Made by a program: the position numbers and the translations under genes | Part shown: piece by piece, positions 7,845-16,263 of the stretch | Numbering within the stretch: position 1 is the stretch's first letter | How the letters are laid out: each line of letters opens with the position of its first letter | The notes under the pieces: generated by a model | The model's input: only the letters and a program-made list of their open reading frames with translations | Databases searched by the model: none | What the model was told of the DNA's origin: nothing | Source: Pseudomonas sp. JQ170C | GTDB taxonomy: Bacteria > Pseudomonadota > Gammaproteobacteria > Pseudomonadales > Pseudomonadaceae | DNA length: 64,000 nucleotides | Direction of reading: 5' to 3' | NCBI RefSeq assembly: GCF_035581345.1 | Contig: NZ_CP141608.1 | Span: 3,750,501 to 3,814,500, forward strand

Positions 7845-9143
7845 TTACTCCCGAGAGGTGCTTTCTGACTCTTGCAGCCAGTTCTTCAGGGCGGCCCGTG
7901 CGGCTTGCCCATCGCTTTGTTTGCCCAACTGGTCCAGGGGAACAAGGTTGGATTGAACGGTGAGAACATCACCGCCGGGCATGCTGGGCAGGTTTTCCTT
8001 CCGACGGCCCTCATTGCGGGTCATGTACCCGTTCTGACCCATGGTGCTGAGATAGGCGGCGCGGCCGGTGCTGTCTGCCCGCAGGAATGCTTCGAGCGAA
8101 AACTCGGCGTAGAAGTTGATTCGATCCACGGCAGTCATACAGCGCTTGTTCACGCACTGCTCGATTGGCGCCGTATAGGACATGATGCAGTAGGTGAGGA
8201 AAGCGATTTGCTGCTGCTCCAGGCCGGTGCCCCAGTTGCTCCCCTTGTCGGTCTTCATCACCATCCATGGCGGTACACCGAACCAGCGACAGATCTCCTC
8301 GATGCTGTGCCCTCTCGACTCCAGCAACTGGGCGTCAGCTGGATTGATTCCGATCATCTCCGGCTTCACCCCAGCCTCAAGCACTGGGCTTCGACCTGCG
8401 TTGAGCGCGCCGGAAATGGTCTTCACGTAATCACGAAACTCGACACGCTGCGCAGGGTTAAGCGTCTTGTCTACCGAGAACGCTACAGTTGGCATCATCC
8501 CGTTCTTGAACGTGTTGTTCGCGGCATCGTCCGCCGACATCGCCGCCCCAAACACATCAGCGCCATAGCGGATTGCAGACAGGCCAACCCGGCCATCCAG
8601 AGTGAAGGCCGGAATATGCAGCATGCTCTCGCGCTGAATCTCCCGCTTGGGCCCTTTGCGGGGCTTGAAGAAGTACCTCAAGCGGCCGTCGTCATCGACT
8701 TCCAAGTCGACCCGCGACGGCATTAGGAAATCCAGCGCGATGACCCGTCCTGCGGCGCGATGGATCTCGCAGTATGCGTTGCCCCACAACAGCATGGATG
8801 CCACGACAGACTGCCAGAAATGGAAGGCCGCCATGTCTTCGTTCGGGCTGGTATGCACCACGTCGTACAGAGGGAAGTCCCGGGCACTCTCTCGGCTGCC
8901 GTCGGGTAAGCGGCGGTAGATGCTCAGCGGCAAACCGGCAACAGAGGTCGAGATGATTCGCACGCATGCCCAAACAGTCGATAGCCGCATGGCGTTGTCG
9001 ACTGTGACAGATTTGCCGCTACTCGATTGCGCCCCGAAAAAGCTGCTCCAGAAGCCTCCGTCCGAGAGCCGAATGGACTTGCCGAGGCTGGCAGATGGCT
9101 TTGTCGCGGCAGCACCCAGTGCCTGGGATAGCGATTTAATCAC
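7845..9143 (-). CDS. HK97-family portal protein
   Basis: The protein has 432 residues and starts with GTG at 9143, overlapping the small membrane-protein gene by 8 bases. The conserved portal features are present: VDNAMRLSTVWACVRIISTSVAGLPLSIYR-type N-terminus, LLWGNAYCEIHR, a central LDGRVGLSAIRYGADVFG, LNPADAQLLESR-like, the FGVPPWMV motif, and NWGTGLEQQQIAFL. It forms the dodecameric DNA gateway and docks the terminase. The position between TerL and protease is canonical. Confidence 0.94.
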   Translation of the reverse strand: MIKSLSQALGAAATKPSASLGKSIRLSDGGFWSSFFGAQSSSGKSVTVDNAMRLSTVWACVRIISTSVAGLPLSIYRRLPDGSRESARDFPLYDVVHTSPNEDMAAFHFWQSVVASMLLWGNAYCEIHRAAGRVIALDFLMPSRVDLEVDDDGRLRYFFKPRKGPKREIQRESMLHIPAFTLDGRVGLSAIRYGADVFGAAMSADDAANNTFKNGMMPTVAFSVDKTLNPAQRVEFRDYVKTISGALNAGRSPVLEAGVKPEMIGINPADAQLLESRGHSIEEICRWFGVPPWMVMKTDKGSNWGTGLEQQQIAFLTYCIMSYTAPIEQCVNKRCMTAVDRINFYAEFSLEAFLRADSTGRAAYLSTMGQNGYMTRNEGRRKENLPSMPGGDVLTVQSNLVPLDQLGKQSDGQAARAALKNWLQESESTSRE

Positions 9144-9297
9144 TGCTCAGCCCTCGGAGAATGAACGCTGCGATGCTGAACAAGCTCAGCGCTCCCGCGA
9201 GCAAGGCCCAGCCGGTACCGGCCAACATCCAGACGCCAGCACAAGCCATGCAAAAGGCCACCAGTGAGGTGACGATGAAATAGTGGAATGCGCTCAT
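9136..9297 (-). CDS. Small two-helix membrane protein between terminase and portal (53 aa)
   Basis: An ATGA overlap with the TerL stop starts this frame, and it ends 8 bases inside the portal gene. The product is almost entirely hydrophobic, with two predicted membrane helices (FHYFIVTSLVAFCMACAGVWM and WALLAGALSLFSIAAFIL). Small proteins at this place in HK97-like phages are common but uncharacterised. Translational coupling on both sides is the main support. Confidence 0.75.
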   Translation of the reverse strand: MSAFHYFIVTSLVAFCMACAGVWMLAGTGWALLAGALSLFSIAAFILRGLSSD

Positions 9298-10973
9298 GCG
9301 ATCAAAGGATCCCGAATGCCAGCCATGAAATTGTCCATTCCGCCCCTCCCTTCCGGGTTCAGACTTAGCAGTGAAACAGCGTTGAATGTGGCCATGAGCG
9401 GGTCGATCTTTGCGGTACCCGAGGCCTGCTTCGTGATGAGGAACGCGTTGGCAGAAGGAACGCCCTTCGCATTGCCGCAGGCCCAGGCCATCAACGGCTG
9501 ACCGCAGTGCAGAAAAGCGCCCTCGGCAAGTTTGCGCTCGGTCGTCTTGATTGCGCCGGTCAGCTTCCAGCCCTGGGAGATACCCACGATCTTGTCTTCC
9601 TCGACACCGGCATCTGCCAGAGCGTCGAGCACCGCGCCGATACCGGCTGGGTCGAGACCGACCTTGTCCAGCAAACCGGTGGCATTGACGCGGGCAACAA
9701 TGGCCGCCAACTGCTCTACGTCGTCACCGATATGCTCAACGATCGTCAGATCGCCGGTCGCCTCAAGGTCTCTTAGGCGGGGAGCTTCGGACTTGCGCCG
9801 CTCCAGAACGGATGGGTGCGCCCAGGCATGGGCCCAGTGCAGCCACTTGCGGGTACCAATCTCGCGGCCGAGAACGGCCAATCCGAGCAAGTCATCGAGG
9901 CCGCCGCCGTCACCACCAATATCCACCACCTCGCACCGGGCGAGCAGCGCATCGAGCGTCAGGCCAGGAAGCGACTGGGGCTCCCAGAATTCAGCACCGA
10001 CCCAGCTGTCGGACATCAGGGCCAGGCCAATTTCGATATTGAGGTGCTTGGCCAGGAAGCCTCGCAGATCTGCCTCGCCGTCGAGCTCCGCCTGCATGAA
10101 GAGGCGTTCCAGCGTGGGGCGGTCGACCGAGTAACCCATGTTCGGGTTGACCAGGTGGAAGTTCTCGGGCTTCCGTGCCTCGCCGCTTTTGATCATCTCT
10201 TGCGAGAATTCGTAGATGATCGGAAGGAACCGGTTGTCCTCAATGCGCCCGTCCCTAACGCCGCGGGCATAGGACAGCTTCGACCTGAACACGCCCGCCG
10301 GTGGTTCGTTCGACTGGGTTGTCAGCCAGATGATGAAACCTTCCGGCCTGGACAGCAGGCCGCCGGTAGCCTCGCGGATCATGTCCGCTGCTTTCGGGTT
10401 CTTCCCGAACAGCCAGGCTTCGTCGATCAATACGCCGACCGCTTTCTTGCCGCCCACCACGTCGCTGTCAGCGGCTACCACCTTCAGCGTGGCGCCCGTC
10501 TCACGATGGGTGATCAGCCGTAAGTGCGGCTGAACATGCAGAAGTGCTTTCAGCTCCTCATCGTTGTTGACCATGTCTTTGGCCGGGACGAACGAGTTAT
10601 CCGCAATCTCCTTGGTGGGCGCCAAGATGATGAATTCAGCCGAGAGGCGCCAGTTGCGGATCAGCGCCGTCAGCATGATGCCCGCAGCGATGGTCGACTT
10701 ACTGTTCTTCTTCGGAATACAAAGCATCACCTCCCGAATCAGTCGCTCGCCGGTCTCGCTGTTGTAGCTGCCGAACACCGCACCGGCGAAGGCCAGCACC
10801 CATGGAGCGCAAGATGCTTCGATTGTCGGACTGCCAGGGGCGTCGACGATCTTCAGTCCCTTGAACACCTCAAGGCTGGCTTCGGCCTCATCAGGAAACA
10901 GCGGCTCTGGAATGATCGACTCGCCCGCAGCCAATCGCCGCCACCAGTCTGGGCAGGCGGTAGTCCATTGCAT
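9294..10973 (-). CDS. Terminase large subunit
   Basis: The protein has 559 residues. The ATPase domain has a Walker A-like PKKNSKST (87-94) after EVMLCI, a Walker B VLIDEA (181-186), and an LTTQSN coupling-type motif. The nuclease half includes EVVDIGGDGGGLDDLLGLAV and later acidic residues (GLDPAGIGAVLDAL). It translocates DNA into the prohead through the portal and cuts it. It begins three bases after TerS. Full length for the HK97/lambda-type terminase family. Confidence 0.94.
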   Translation of the reverse strand: MQWTTACPDWWRRLAAGESIIPEPLFPDEAEASLEVFKGLKIVDAPGSPTIEASCAPWVLAFAGAVFGSYNSETGERLIREVMLCIPKKNSKSTIAAGIMLTALIRNWRLSAEFIILAPTKEIADNSFVPAKDMVNNDEELKALLHVQPHLRLITHRETGATLKVVAADSDVVGGKKAVGVLIDEAWLFGKNPKAADMIREATGGLLSRPEGFIIWLTTQSNEPPAGVFRSKLSYARGVRDGRIEDNRFLPIIYEFSQEMIKSGEARKPENFHLVNPNMGYSVDRPTLERLFMQAELDGEADLRGFLAKHLNIEIGLALMSDSWVGAEFWEPQSLPGLTLDALLARCEVVDIGGDGGGLDDLLGLAVLGREIGTRKWLHWAHAWAHPSVLERRKSEAPRLRDLEATGDLTIVEHIGDDVEQLAAIVARVNATGLLDKVGLDPAGIGAVLDALADAGVEEDKIVGISQGWKLTGAIKTTERKLAEGAFLHCGQPLMAWACGNAKGVPSANAFLITKQASGTAKIDPLMATFNAVSLLSLNPEGRGGMDNFMAGIRDPLIA

Positions 10974-10976
10974 GAG

Positions 10977-11453
10977 TTACCCCTTGACGACAGAGAGCGG
11001 CGGTTTGCCTTGTGCGTAGCGCCCCTTGCCCACCTCCTTGGCGGCATCCTGGCGGGCTTCTTTCTTGCCTTGGTCGGCGACTTTGCCGTGCATGTAGGGC
11101 ATGAGTGCCTTGGCAGCGTCGACCCTCAGCCTTGGCTCTGCAGACTGCTCGTTCATCACTGCAGTCAGGAAGTCGCGAGGGTCGTCGAACTCGGCGAAGA
11201 CCAGGCCGTCGTCAGCCGACGCAGCCTCCGGCGGCGAGTTAACTTTCCGCGCAGTTTTAACCTCTGTCGGAGTAGCGGTTTTGGCCCGTAGCTTTCTGCC
11301 GATTGCAGCTATAACATCAGGGTCCCTCGCCAGCTTGGAGCCCGCTTGTGACGCGGTTTTCTCGGAATATCCGGCAGCAATTGCCGCCTCGCGATTGGTG
11401 GCCCCCGACTGCAAAGCGTCAGCAAACCGTCGCTTTTTGTCGGTTAAAGCCAT
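10977..11453 (-). CDS. Terminase small subunit
   Basis: The product has 158 residues. The N-terminal MALTDKKRRFADALQSGATNREAAIAAGYSEKTA segment is the terminase small subunit helix-turn-helix (KQ.RF...Y..G.N...AA..AGYS...A...). The C-terminus is basic and probably binds the large subunit. It recognises the packaging site, presumed to lie in the 160-base gap upstream. It heads the packaging-head-tail series. Confidence 0.9.
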   Translation of the reverse strand: MALTDKKRRFADALQSGATNREAAIAAGYSEKTASQAGSKLARDPDVIAAIGRKLRAKTATPTEVKTARKVNSPPEAASADDGLVFAEFDDPRDFLTAVMNEQSAEPRLRVDAAKALMPYMHGKVADQGKKEARQDAAKEVGKGRYAQGKPPLSVVKG

Positions 11454-11613
11454 GGTTAACTTTTCCGTTAATTGGGAAAAAATGTGCGAATGAGGTCGAG
11501 GGCGGTCTAGCTAGATGAGAATCCCTCGCTTTTAACCCCCCTACCCCTTTAGCAGCACGCCATTGACGTACCTCGAGGCGACGTGAGCCGATCTGCGACG
11601 ATTCGCTGACCCA
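11454..11613 (-). other. Gap between HNH gene and terS, candidate cos region
   Basis: These 160 bases contain no gene. In HK97-like phages with an HNH endonuclease beside terS the cohesive-end site usually lies here. A C-rich stretch (AACCCCCCTACCCC, 11536-11549) is the most cos-like sequence I see. This is positional inference only. Confidence 0.35.
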
Positions 11614-11952
11614 TCAACCAATCAGACCTCCAGCCTCCTCAGCCTGCTTGACCGAGTCATGGCAGGGCTTGCACAGCGACTGCCAGTTCGATTGATTCCA
11701 GAACAGGTCCTGGTCTCCTCGATGTGGGATCTTGTGGTCAACCACACTGGCCGCAGCGGTGAGACCGTGCCGCGCGCAGTACACGCACAACGGATGATCA
11801 AACAGGTAGCGCTCTCGCGCCTGCTGCCACTTGTAGCCGTAGCCTCGTTGGGTGCTGGTCTTGTCGCTTCGCCAACTGCCTGGTGTCACGACCTTAACCC
11901 GTGAGCTGGTGCTTTCCTTGATGCGGGACCCAAGGGTCTTGAGCCTGACCAT
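11614..11952 (-). CDS. HNH endonuclease beside terminase
   Basis: The start at 11952 overlaps the upstream stop (TGATG) and has GAGG upstream. The product has 112 residues. The zinc/HNH core is clear: HPLCVYCARHGLTAAASVVDHKIPHRGD (CxxC, then DH as the catalytic HNH His), QSNWQSLCKPCHD (N and CxxCH). Such enzymes act with terminase in cos cleavage and DNA packaging in HK97-type phages. Their adjacency to terS is typical. Confidence 0.9.
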   Translation of the reverse strand: MVRLKTLGSRIKESTSSRVKVVTPGSWRSDKTSTQRGYGYKWQQARERYLFDHPLCVYCARHGLTAAASVVDHKIPHRGDQDLFWNQSNWQSLCKPCHDSVKQAEEAGGLIG

Positions 11953-12233
11953 CAGTCCACCCTCCCTATCTTGGCCACATTGCCCTTTGCCCGGCAAACC
12001 AGGATGGCGACCAGTAGATAGAACGCAGTGTTGAACCAGGAAGCGTCAGCAAAGTCATCGTGCAGCGCCATGCGCCCGATGAGACTAACGAACTGCATGC
12101 CAGTGATTGCACATGCTGCCCAGGCCATCAGGGAAACCCCTAGCTTGTAGCGGGCATTAGGATATGGCCGATAACGCAAACCGATCATCACGAAGATGAG
12201 GGCACATAGAGCAGCCTGGATAACGGCAACCAT
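11952..12233 (-). CDS. Phage holin family protein (3-TM type)
   Basis: This 93-residue protein has three hydrophobic segments (about 4-20, 30-52, 66-82) and the RYRPYPNARYKLGVSLMAWA motif of the 3TM holin family found in Pseudomonas prophages. Holins permeabilise the inner membrane to release or activate the endolysin. It follows the other holin-like gene without spacing (its ATG is immediately after that stop). No endolysin is visible next to it; it may lie outside the window. Confidence 0.8.
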   Translation of the reverse strand: MVAVIQAALCALIFVMIGLRYRPYPNARYKLGVSLMAWAACAITGMQFVSLIGRMALHDDFADASWFNTAFYLLVAILVCRAKGNVAKIGRVD

Positions 12234-12608
12234 TCAACCCTCCTTCCTAGCCCGAAGGCGGAAGACCCATTGCAGCCAGGTCGGCATGCGGCCGGTCTGC
12301 ATCCACTCCAGCAAACCAGAGAACGTGACGACGCAAAGCACGCCGCATACGAAGGCGCTGAAGCCAGCGGTTTGGGTCCAGGTTCTGCCCATCAACTCGG
12401 CACTACCGAAGTAACCACCGATCCATCCCGTCAGCAGATAACCGACACGCCGCCAGGTACTGATGTCTTTGGCGAACACCACATAGAAGAAAGCCCCGCC
12501 GAACGCGCCGACCAGTGCGGCGAGATCCAACTGGGGAAAGGCAGCACCTAGGCCGACGCTGGCAAGTACGCCGGTCACTGCAAGGGCGCCGGTGCTCGGC
12601 TCGGCCAT
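12234..12608 (-). CDS. Putative phage holin (second holin-like membrane protein)
   Basis: The protein has 124 residues and three to four membrane segments (TGALAVTGVLASVGLGAAF, AALVGAFGGAFFYVVFA, RVGYLLTGWIGGYFGSAEL, AFVCGVLCVVTFSGLLEWM). The combination resembles the putative phage holin (Phage_holin_8-type) family. With the adjacent 3-TM protein it forms the lysis cassette of this prophage; one could be the holin and the other an antiholin. A terminator separates it from the moron upstream. Confidence 0.7.
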   Translation of the reverse strand: MAEPSTGALAVTGVLASVGLGAAFPQLDLAALVGAFGGAFFYVVFAKDISTWRRVGYLLTGWIGGYFGSAELMGRTWTQTAGFSAFVCGVLCVVTFSGLLEWMQTGRMPTWLQWVFRLRARKEG

Positions 12609-12620
12609 AAGTGATACTCC

Positions 12621-12645
12621 AAAAAAAACCCCGATTATCGGGGTT
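12621..12645 (-). terminator. Rho-independent terminator after the HEPN-like moron
   Basis: A perfect inverted repeat, AACCCCGAT/ATCGGGGTT (12627-12635, 12637-12645), is followed on the minus strand by eight T (12628-12621). It ends the gene starting at 13359. Confidence 0.8.
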
Positions 12646-12681
12646 TAGTAATAACTCAACGAACTTCAGCGCACTCGGTTA

Positions 12682-13359
12682 TCACCGCCTAAAAATATCG
12701 GACAACACCGCCTTAACCGCGAACGTGATAAGCGCACCTTTCAATTCTGACTTCAAGGAGGTTGAGCGTACTCCTTCCTTCGACTCTGCGACTCCAGCAG
12801 ATTTTCCGCTAGTTGCAGCCGGGGCCGGGGTGGAGGTCGCGCGCGCAGAATTTTCCTTGCAATACGCTGCTTGCTCAGTACCGCACGAGACTGGCGCCTC
12901 ACTTGTTTCTATCTTGGATTGGCCGCGTTCGATAATGCCGGAATCTGTATGGCTGATACCGTTTTCAGCCTTACCCTCCACACCCATTCCCAAAGCGTAC
13001 TTCGCTTTTGAGCGTCGAACAGAAATAATTGGATCGCGCTTAACGCCGCTTTCTTCTAACAAAGGGGGCGCCGAAAAAGGAGTCTGCTTCCTTTCTAGCA
13101 GCGATATGAGTGCGTCTGCAGTTTCAGAGTAACGATCAAGATTTTTCTGAGAAATCTCGAACGTTGACTCATGCACCGCACGGTTACGGACCACATAGAC
13201 TTTCCGAACGAGGTTTAAGGTCTCATCATCTAACAAATAAGCCACATTGGAACTGAGCTCTTTTAGCCCTTTTCCTTGCCCGCCCAGCTCACGCAACAAA
13301 GCCTCAATTCTCGACGCCTTCGCAGCGATTAAGCCGCGCGCCTCATTTTGATTTGGCAT
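12682..13359 (-). CDS. HEPN/DUF4145-like protein, autonomous moron
   Basis: ATG at 13359 has GGAGG seven bases upstream and gives 225 residues. The N-terminal ~75 residues have the layout of DUF4145/HEPN proteins: an RIEALLRELGG helix, a LKELSSNVAYLLDD segment, and VRNRAVHE, which contains R58-N-x3-H63, the R-x4-H pattern of HEPN ribonucleases. The remainder is Ser/Glu-rich and probably disordered, ending in a short hydrophobic helix (LKGALITFAVKAVLSDIF). It is AT-richer than its neighbours and has its own promoter and flanking terminators, hence a moron. A toxin or anti-phage role is inference; the HEPN reading is by eye. Confidence 0.72.
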   Translation of the reverse strand: MPNQNEARGLIAAKASRIEALLRELGGQGKGLKELSSNVAYLLDDETLNLVRKVYVVRNRAVHESTFEISQKNLDRYSETADALISLLERKQTPFSAPPLLEESGVKRDPIISVRRSKAKYALGMGVEGKAENGISHTDSGIIERGQSKIETSEAPVSCGTEQAAYCKENSARATSTPAPAATSGKSAGVAESKEGVRSTSLKSELKGALITFAVKAVLSDIFRR

Positions 13360-13382
13360 CTCATTTCCTCCCGAGTCGCCCA

Positions 13383-13411
13383 ATAATAGCGAATCAATGG
13401 CTCTTCAGAAA
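13383..13411 (-). promoter_or_regulatory. Candidate promoter of the HEPN-like moron
   Basis: On the minus strand TATTAT (13388-13383) lies 17 bases after TTTCTG (13411-13406), a good -10 with a poor -35. It is 23 bases before the start codon and downstream of the terminator at 13416-13441, so the gene could be expressed independently. Confidence 0.4.
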
Positions 13412-13415
13412 CGAG

Positions 13416-13441
13416 AAAGCCCGACACAATGGTCGGGCTTT
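13416..13441 (-). terminator. Terminator-like hairpin upstream of the moron
   Basis: AAAGCCCGAC and GTCGGGCTTT form a 10-base stem with a six-base loop. T residues follow on both strands (short on the minus strand), so it may act bidirectionally. It lies after the Q-position gene. Confidence 0.6.
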
Positions 13442-13519
13442 TGGGTCACTCCTCAACACGCGCAGGAATGACAGGATGGGAATAATTTCTCTCACTCTCT
13501 CACTGATGTCAACAGGCAA

Positions 13520-14206
13520 TCACGCTGCCTCTTTGATCAACAGATCCTCAGCCTCCAGAATTCTTCGGACCTCAGCGAGTGCATCACTGACCATGCCGTT
13601 GAGTTTTTCCTTAATCCCATCCTTCCAGCGATAGCGCGTCGACTCGGGCGCTGCATCCACATCCCAGGTGTTCATGTCGTAAAAGCTGTCGGGGAGAATT
13701 ATCAGATCCTCTGCCAAAGCCTCTGCCTTCTTCCGTTCGGACTGTCCGGCAGCCAGCGCAGCGCTCACCAGGTTGTCACGCCGCCAATCAGATACATCCA
13801 GCGGAATATCCACCGACACCGAGTGCGACCCCTTCCGGCGAGCCCCTTTCAGTTTCGGGATCGCCCACGCCGTGGCCGCCTTGTAGATGAACAGCTGAGG
13901 CGCCGGGCTGGCGATCAATGGGACCACAGCGGAGATACCCTGCAGCTTCTTCGCCTTGTTGGTGGCGTACTTTGCATTCAGTGCATCCCAATGCCGCGGG
14001 ATCAGTAAGTGATGCAGGCGAGCCGACAACCAGTAATCCACCTGGGTGCGGTCCAGCCCATGCGATGAGCCCCTCAGCGACGCCAGACACCCGCCCTCCT
14101 CTTCGGCCGACTTGTACAGCTTCTGCCACGCCTGCCCCTTCGCAGCACCCTTCTCGCCTGCTGCCAACGCTGCAACTACCGCCCCCGATACGCTGCTATA
14201 AACCAT
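13520..14206 (-). CDS. Conserved phage protein in the late-regulator (Q) position
   Basis: The start at 14206 follows the upstream stop by about ten bases with GGGGAAGG before it; the product has 228 residues. It is moderately basic with conserved-looking blocks (VDYWLSARLHHLLIPRHWDALNAKYAT, an IPKLKGARRKGSH stretch, SFYDMNTWDVD). It is the last gene of the early leftward operon and precedes the lysis and packaging genes. That is where lambda-like phages place the Q antiterminator. I see no family signature, so a late-gene regulator is only a positional suggestion. Confidence 0.6.
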   Translation of the reverse strand: MVYSSVSGAVVAALAAGEKGAAKGQAWQKLYKSAEEEGGCLASLRGSSHGLDRTQVDYWLSARLHHLLIPRHWDALNAKYATNKAKKLQGISAVVPLIASPAPQLFIYKAATAWAIPKLKGARRKGSHSVSVDIPLDVSDWRRDNLVSAALAAGQSERKKAEALAEDLIILPDSFYDMNTWDVDAAPESTRYRWKDGIKEKLNGMVSDALAEVRRILEAEDLLIKEAA

Positions 14207-14216
14207 GTCCTTCCCC

Positions 14217-14537
14217 TTAGTCCCCGGTGTAGTTAATGCCACCGGCGCCCAGCCGGTTGCCGTCCTGGTAATTCGCCTCCGGCCCGGTGGCCTGAGGATT
14301 CTTCAACTGCTCAACCTGCTTCAGTACTGCGCGCAGATTCATGCCCAGCTGAGCTGCCAGCTCCCCCAGCGGCAGCTTCTGACTGGTCCATCGATCAATC
14401 CACCCCGATGCGTCGCATGCGTCACAGTCCAACTCATGGAAAACGCCCTGTACTACACCGCGGCCGCGGCAGCTTGGGCATTCGGCCAACTTGATCATGT
14501 GCTTCTTGAAGGTCGGCCCGTGGCACTTCCCTGTCAT
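14217..14537 (-). CDS. DnaJ-type zinc-finger phage protein
   Basis: This 106-residue protein has CPSCRGRG (20-27) and CDACDASG (38-45), which are two CxxCxGxG-type half sites forming one DnaJ-like zinc centre. A helix-turn-helix-like LGELAAQLGMNLRAVLKQVEQL follows. It starts with an ATGA overlap at the end of the recombinase gene. Similar proteins occur in the nin-like regions of Pseudomonas prophages, where they are thought to bind DNA or assist regulation. Function unknown. Confidence 0.72.
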   Translation of the reverse strand: MTGKCHGPTFKKHMIKLAECPSCRGRGVVQGVFHELDCDACDASGWIDRWTSQKLPLGELAAQLGMNLRAVLKQVEQLKNPQATGPEANYQDGNRLGAGGINYTGD

Positions 14538-15832
14538 TTCAAATCCTCGCTAATAACTAATTCGGTAAGGTCGCCCGAAGCCCTGTCATTCGTGGCCTGT
14601 GGTGCATTCTGTGAAATTTCAAATAAGGCCTCTGTAAGGCGGTGAATGACTTTGAACCCGATCTGATCAAGCCAGCCGTGCCACTTTTCCAGTGCTACCC
14701 GACGCTGCTGCATGGCCTGGGTGTGGATGTAGGTGCTGGCGATCTTGCCGAGCGTGTGGTTGAGCAGCATCTCGCCGATGTGGCCGTCGATGCCAAGGTC
14801 AGTCCAGGTGCTGCGGGATACCTTGCGCAGGTCGTGACTGGTCCACTCGCCCTGCCCCAGCCGGGTGAAGACGGCACTGGCCTGGCTCTCGCTCAACGAG
14901 AAGCCGCGGCGGTTCGGGAACAAGTAAGCACCCGCATACCCTTGGGCTTGTTGGATAGCCCGGTACCGGACCAGTAGCGCCTTGAGCTGGTTGGTCAGTG
15001 GCAGGCGGTGCTCGGTGCGAGTCTTGGTGTTGGCCGCTGGGATGAACCACTCAGCAGCGGACAGCGAGATCTCGCTCCAGCGCGCCATGCGGGTCTCGCC
15101 GATCCGGGTGCCGTGGGCCAGCATCATTAGGGCCAGCATGGCGTCATCTGGTGTTGCCTCGAAGGCATGGGTCAGCTGCTGCATCAGCTCGGGCAACTGC
15201 ACGTCACGCAAGCGCGCTGCCTTGGGCAGGATCTTGGCCTTGGTGAAGTCACTAAAGCGCATCCCGGCCATGGGGTTGCTGTCGATCAAGCCCAGCTGCA
15301 ACGCCTGACGAAAGCCGGTCAGCAGCAGCGCGAACATCTGCCGCAGGTAGGACAGCGACACCTCGGCCTGACACGGCCACATCAACTGCTTGTCCAGTGA
15401 TTCGCCATTCACCTCGGCCAGGGCCAGGTCATCCAGGCGCGGCTTCAAGTGCTGGGCGACAGCCGACCGGGCGGCGGCCTTACGCTTCGCGGACAGTGAG
15501 CGGTCGCGCGTCATGCGTTCGATGTACCAGTCGAGCAGCTGCCCCACGGTGGTTATGCCCGAAGCCACCGGTGCGGTCGCGGGGCTGCGCATCAGCCGCT
15601 GACGCAGTGCAGGCAGCTCAGCCAACATCGCCGCCACGCCCAGCTCCGGCCAGCGGGCAATCGGTACCCAGCGCTTGCCACGCACCAGATGCCAGGTACC
15701 GCGGTCCCGGGCGCTCCAGAACCGCAGGTACAGGCCCGGGTGACGTGGGTCACGCAGATCGCGCACCGACACGTCAGCGGCCTGGCGGCGCACTTCGGCC
15801 TCGCTGAACTTCACCGCCACCGTTGCGCTCAT
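14534..15832 (-). CDS. Second tyrosine recombinase/integrase, in the early leftward operon
   Basis: The protein has 432 residues with an intact catalytic set: R243 (HGTRIGE), K270, H333-x2-R336 (SHDLR), H359 (LLNH) and Y368 (STYIHT). The N-terminal 80 residues resemble an arm-binding domain (GLYLRFWSARDRGTWHLVRG); core-binding follows at about 95-190. It is not next to an attachment site but between a VRR-NUC nuclease and a zinc-finger gene, with 4-base overlaps on both sides. It may resolve dimers or replication intermediates rather than integrate the prophage, which has its own integrase at 31102-32166. Confidence 0.88.
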   Translation of the reverse strand: MSATVAVKFSEAEVRRQAADVSVRDLRDPRHPGLYLRFWSARDRGTWHLVRGKRWVPIARWPELGVAAMLAELPALRQRLMRSPATAPVASGITTVGQLLDWYIERMTRDRSLSAKRKAAARSAVAQHLKPRLDDLALAEVNGESLDKQLMWPCQAEVSLSYLRQMFALLLTGFRQALQLGLIDSNPMAGMRFSDFTKAKILPKAARLRDVQLPELMQQLTHAFEATPDDAMLALMMLAHGTRIGETRMARWSEISLSAAEWFIPAANTKTRTEHRLPLTNQLKALLVRYRAIQQAQGYAGAYLFPNRRGFSLSESQASAVFTRLGQGEWTSHDLRKVSRSTWTDLGIDGHIGEMLLNHTLGKIASTYIHTQAMQQRRVALEKWHGWLDQIGFKVIHRLTEALFEISQNAPQATNDRASGDLTELVISEDLK

Positions 15833-16263
15833 GCCGCCACCTTGGTCTGTGGTAGCAGCAGGTAGGCGCGGATCGCTTCAACCGCATCGATGGAGCCCCG
15901 GCAGACAATGGCCAGGTAGCCTTGAGTAATCAGCGCCTGGATGTAAGCGTCTTGACTGGCCGACACTGGCGCGTCAAACGGCGGCTTGGCCTTGAACTCG
16001 ATGTACAGACCGAAGTACCCGCCGCGCGCCATCGGCAGTACCAAATCAGGCACGCCGGCCTTGACGCCCTGCTCTTTCAGCTTGGCCGCAACCAGCTTGT
16101 ACCGGTGCCCGCCATTCGGGACGTGGTAGATCAACTTCGCAGCGGCCGGGAAACGCAATGCGAGCTCAGCCATCAACGCGGCCTGCTCCTGCCCTTCCCG
16201 GTCTACCGGCTTCTTACGCTGCGGCCTTGCAGCGAACACGCGGGGCTTGGCAGCTTTCAGCAT
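15829..16263 (-). CDS. VRR-NUC domain nuclease
   Basis: The protein has 144 residues. A PD-(D/E)xK nuclease core is visible: early EGQEQAALMAEL helix, YHVPNGGHRYK, GVPDLVLPMARGGYFGLYIEFKA (PD...E.K), and the C-terminal VCRGSIDAVEAIRAYL helix. VRR-NUC enzymes cut structured DNA and are frequent in phage recombination modules. In this nin-like region it probably acts as a Holliday-junction or flap nuclease; that is inference. It overlaps both neighbours. Confidence 0.9.
   Translation of the reverse strand: MLKAAKPRVFAARPQRKKPVDREGQEQAALMAELALRFPAAAKLIYHVPNGGHRYKLVAAKLKEQGVKAGVPDLVLPMARGGYFGLYIEFKAKPPFDAPVSASQDAYIQALITQGYLAIVCRGSIDAVEAIRAYLLLPQTKVAA

Noticed and set aside
13520..14206. Calling this gene lambda Q on position alone
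   Set aside because: No Q-family motif or qut-like site can be read from the sequence, so it is described as unknown with a positional suggestion.
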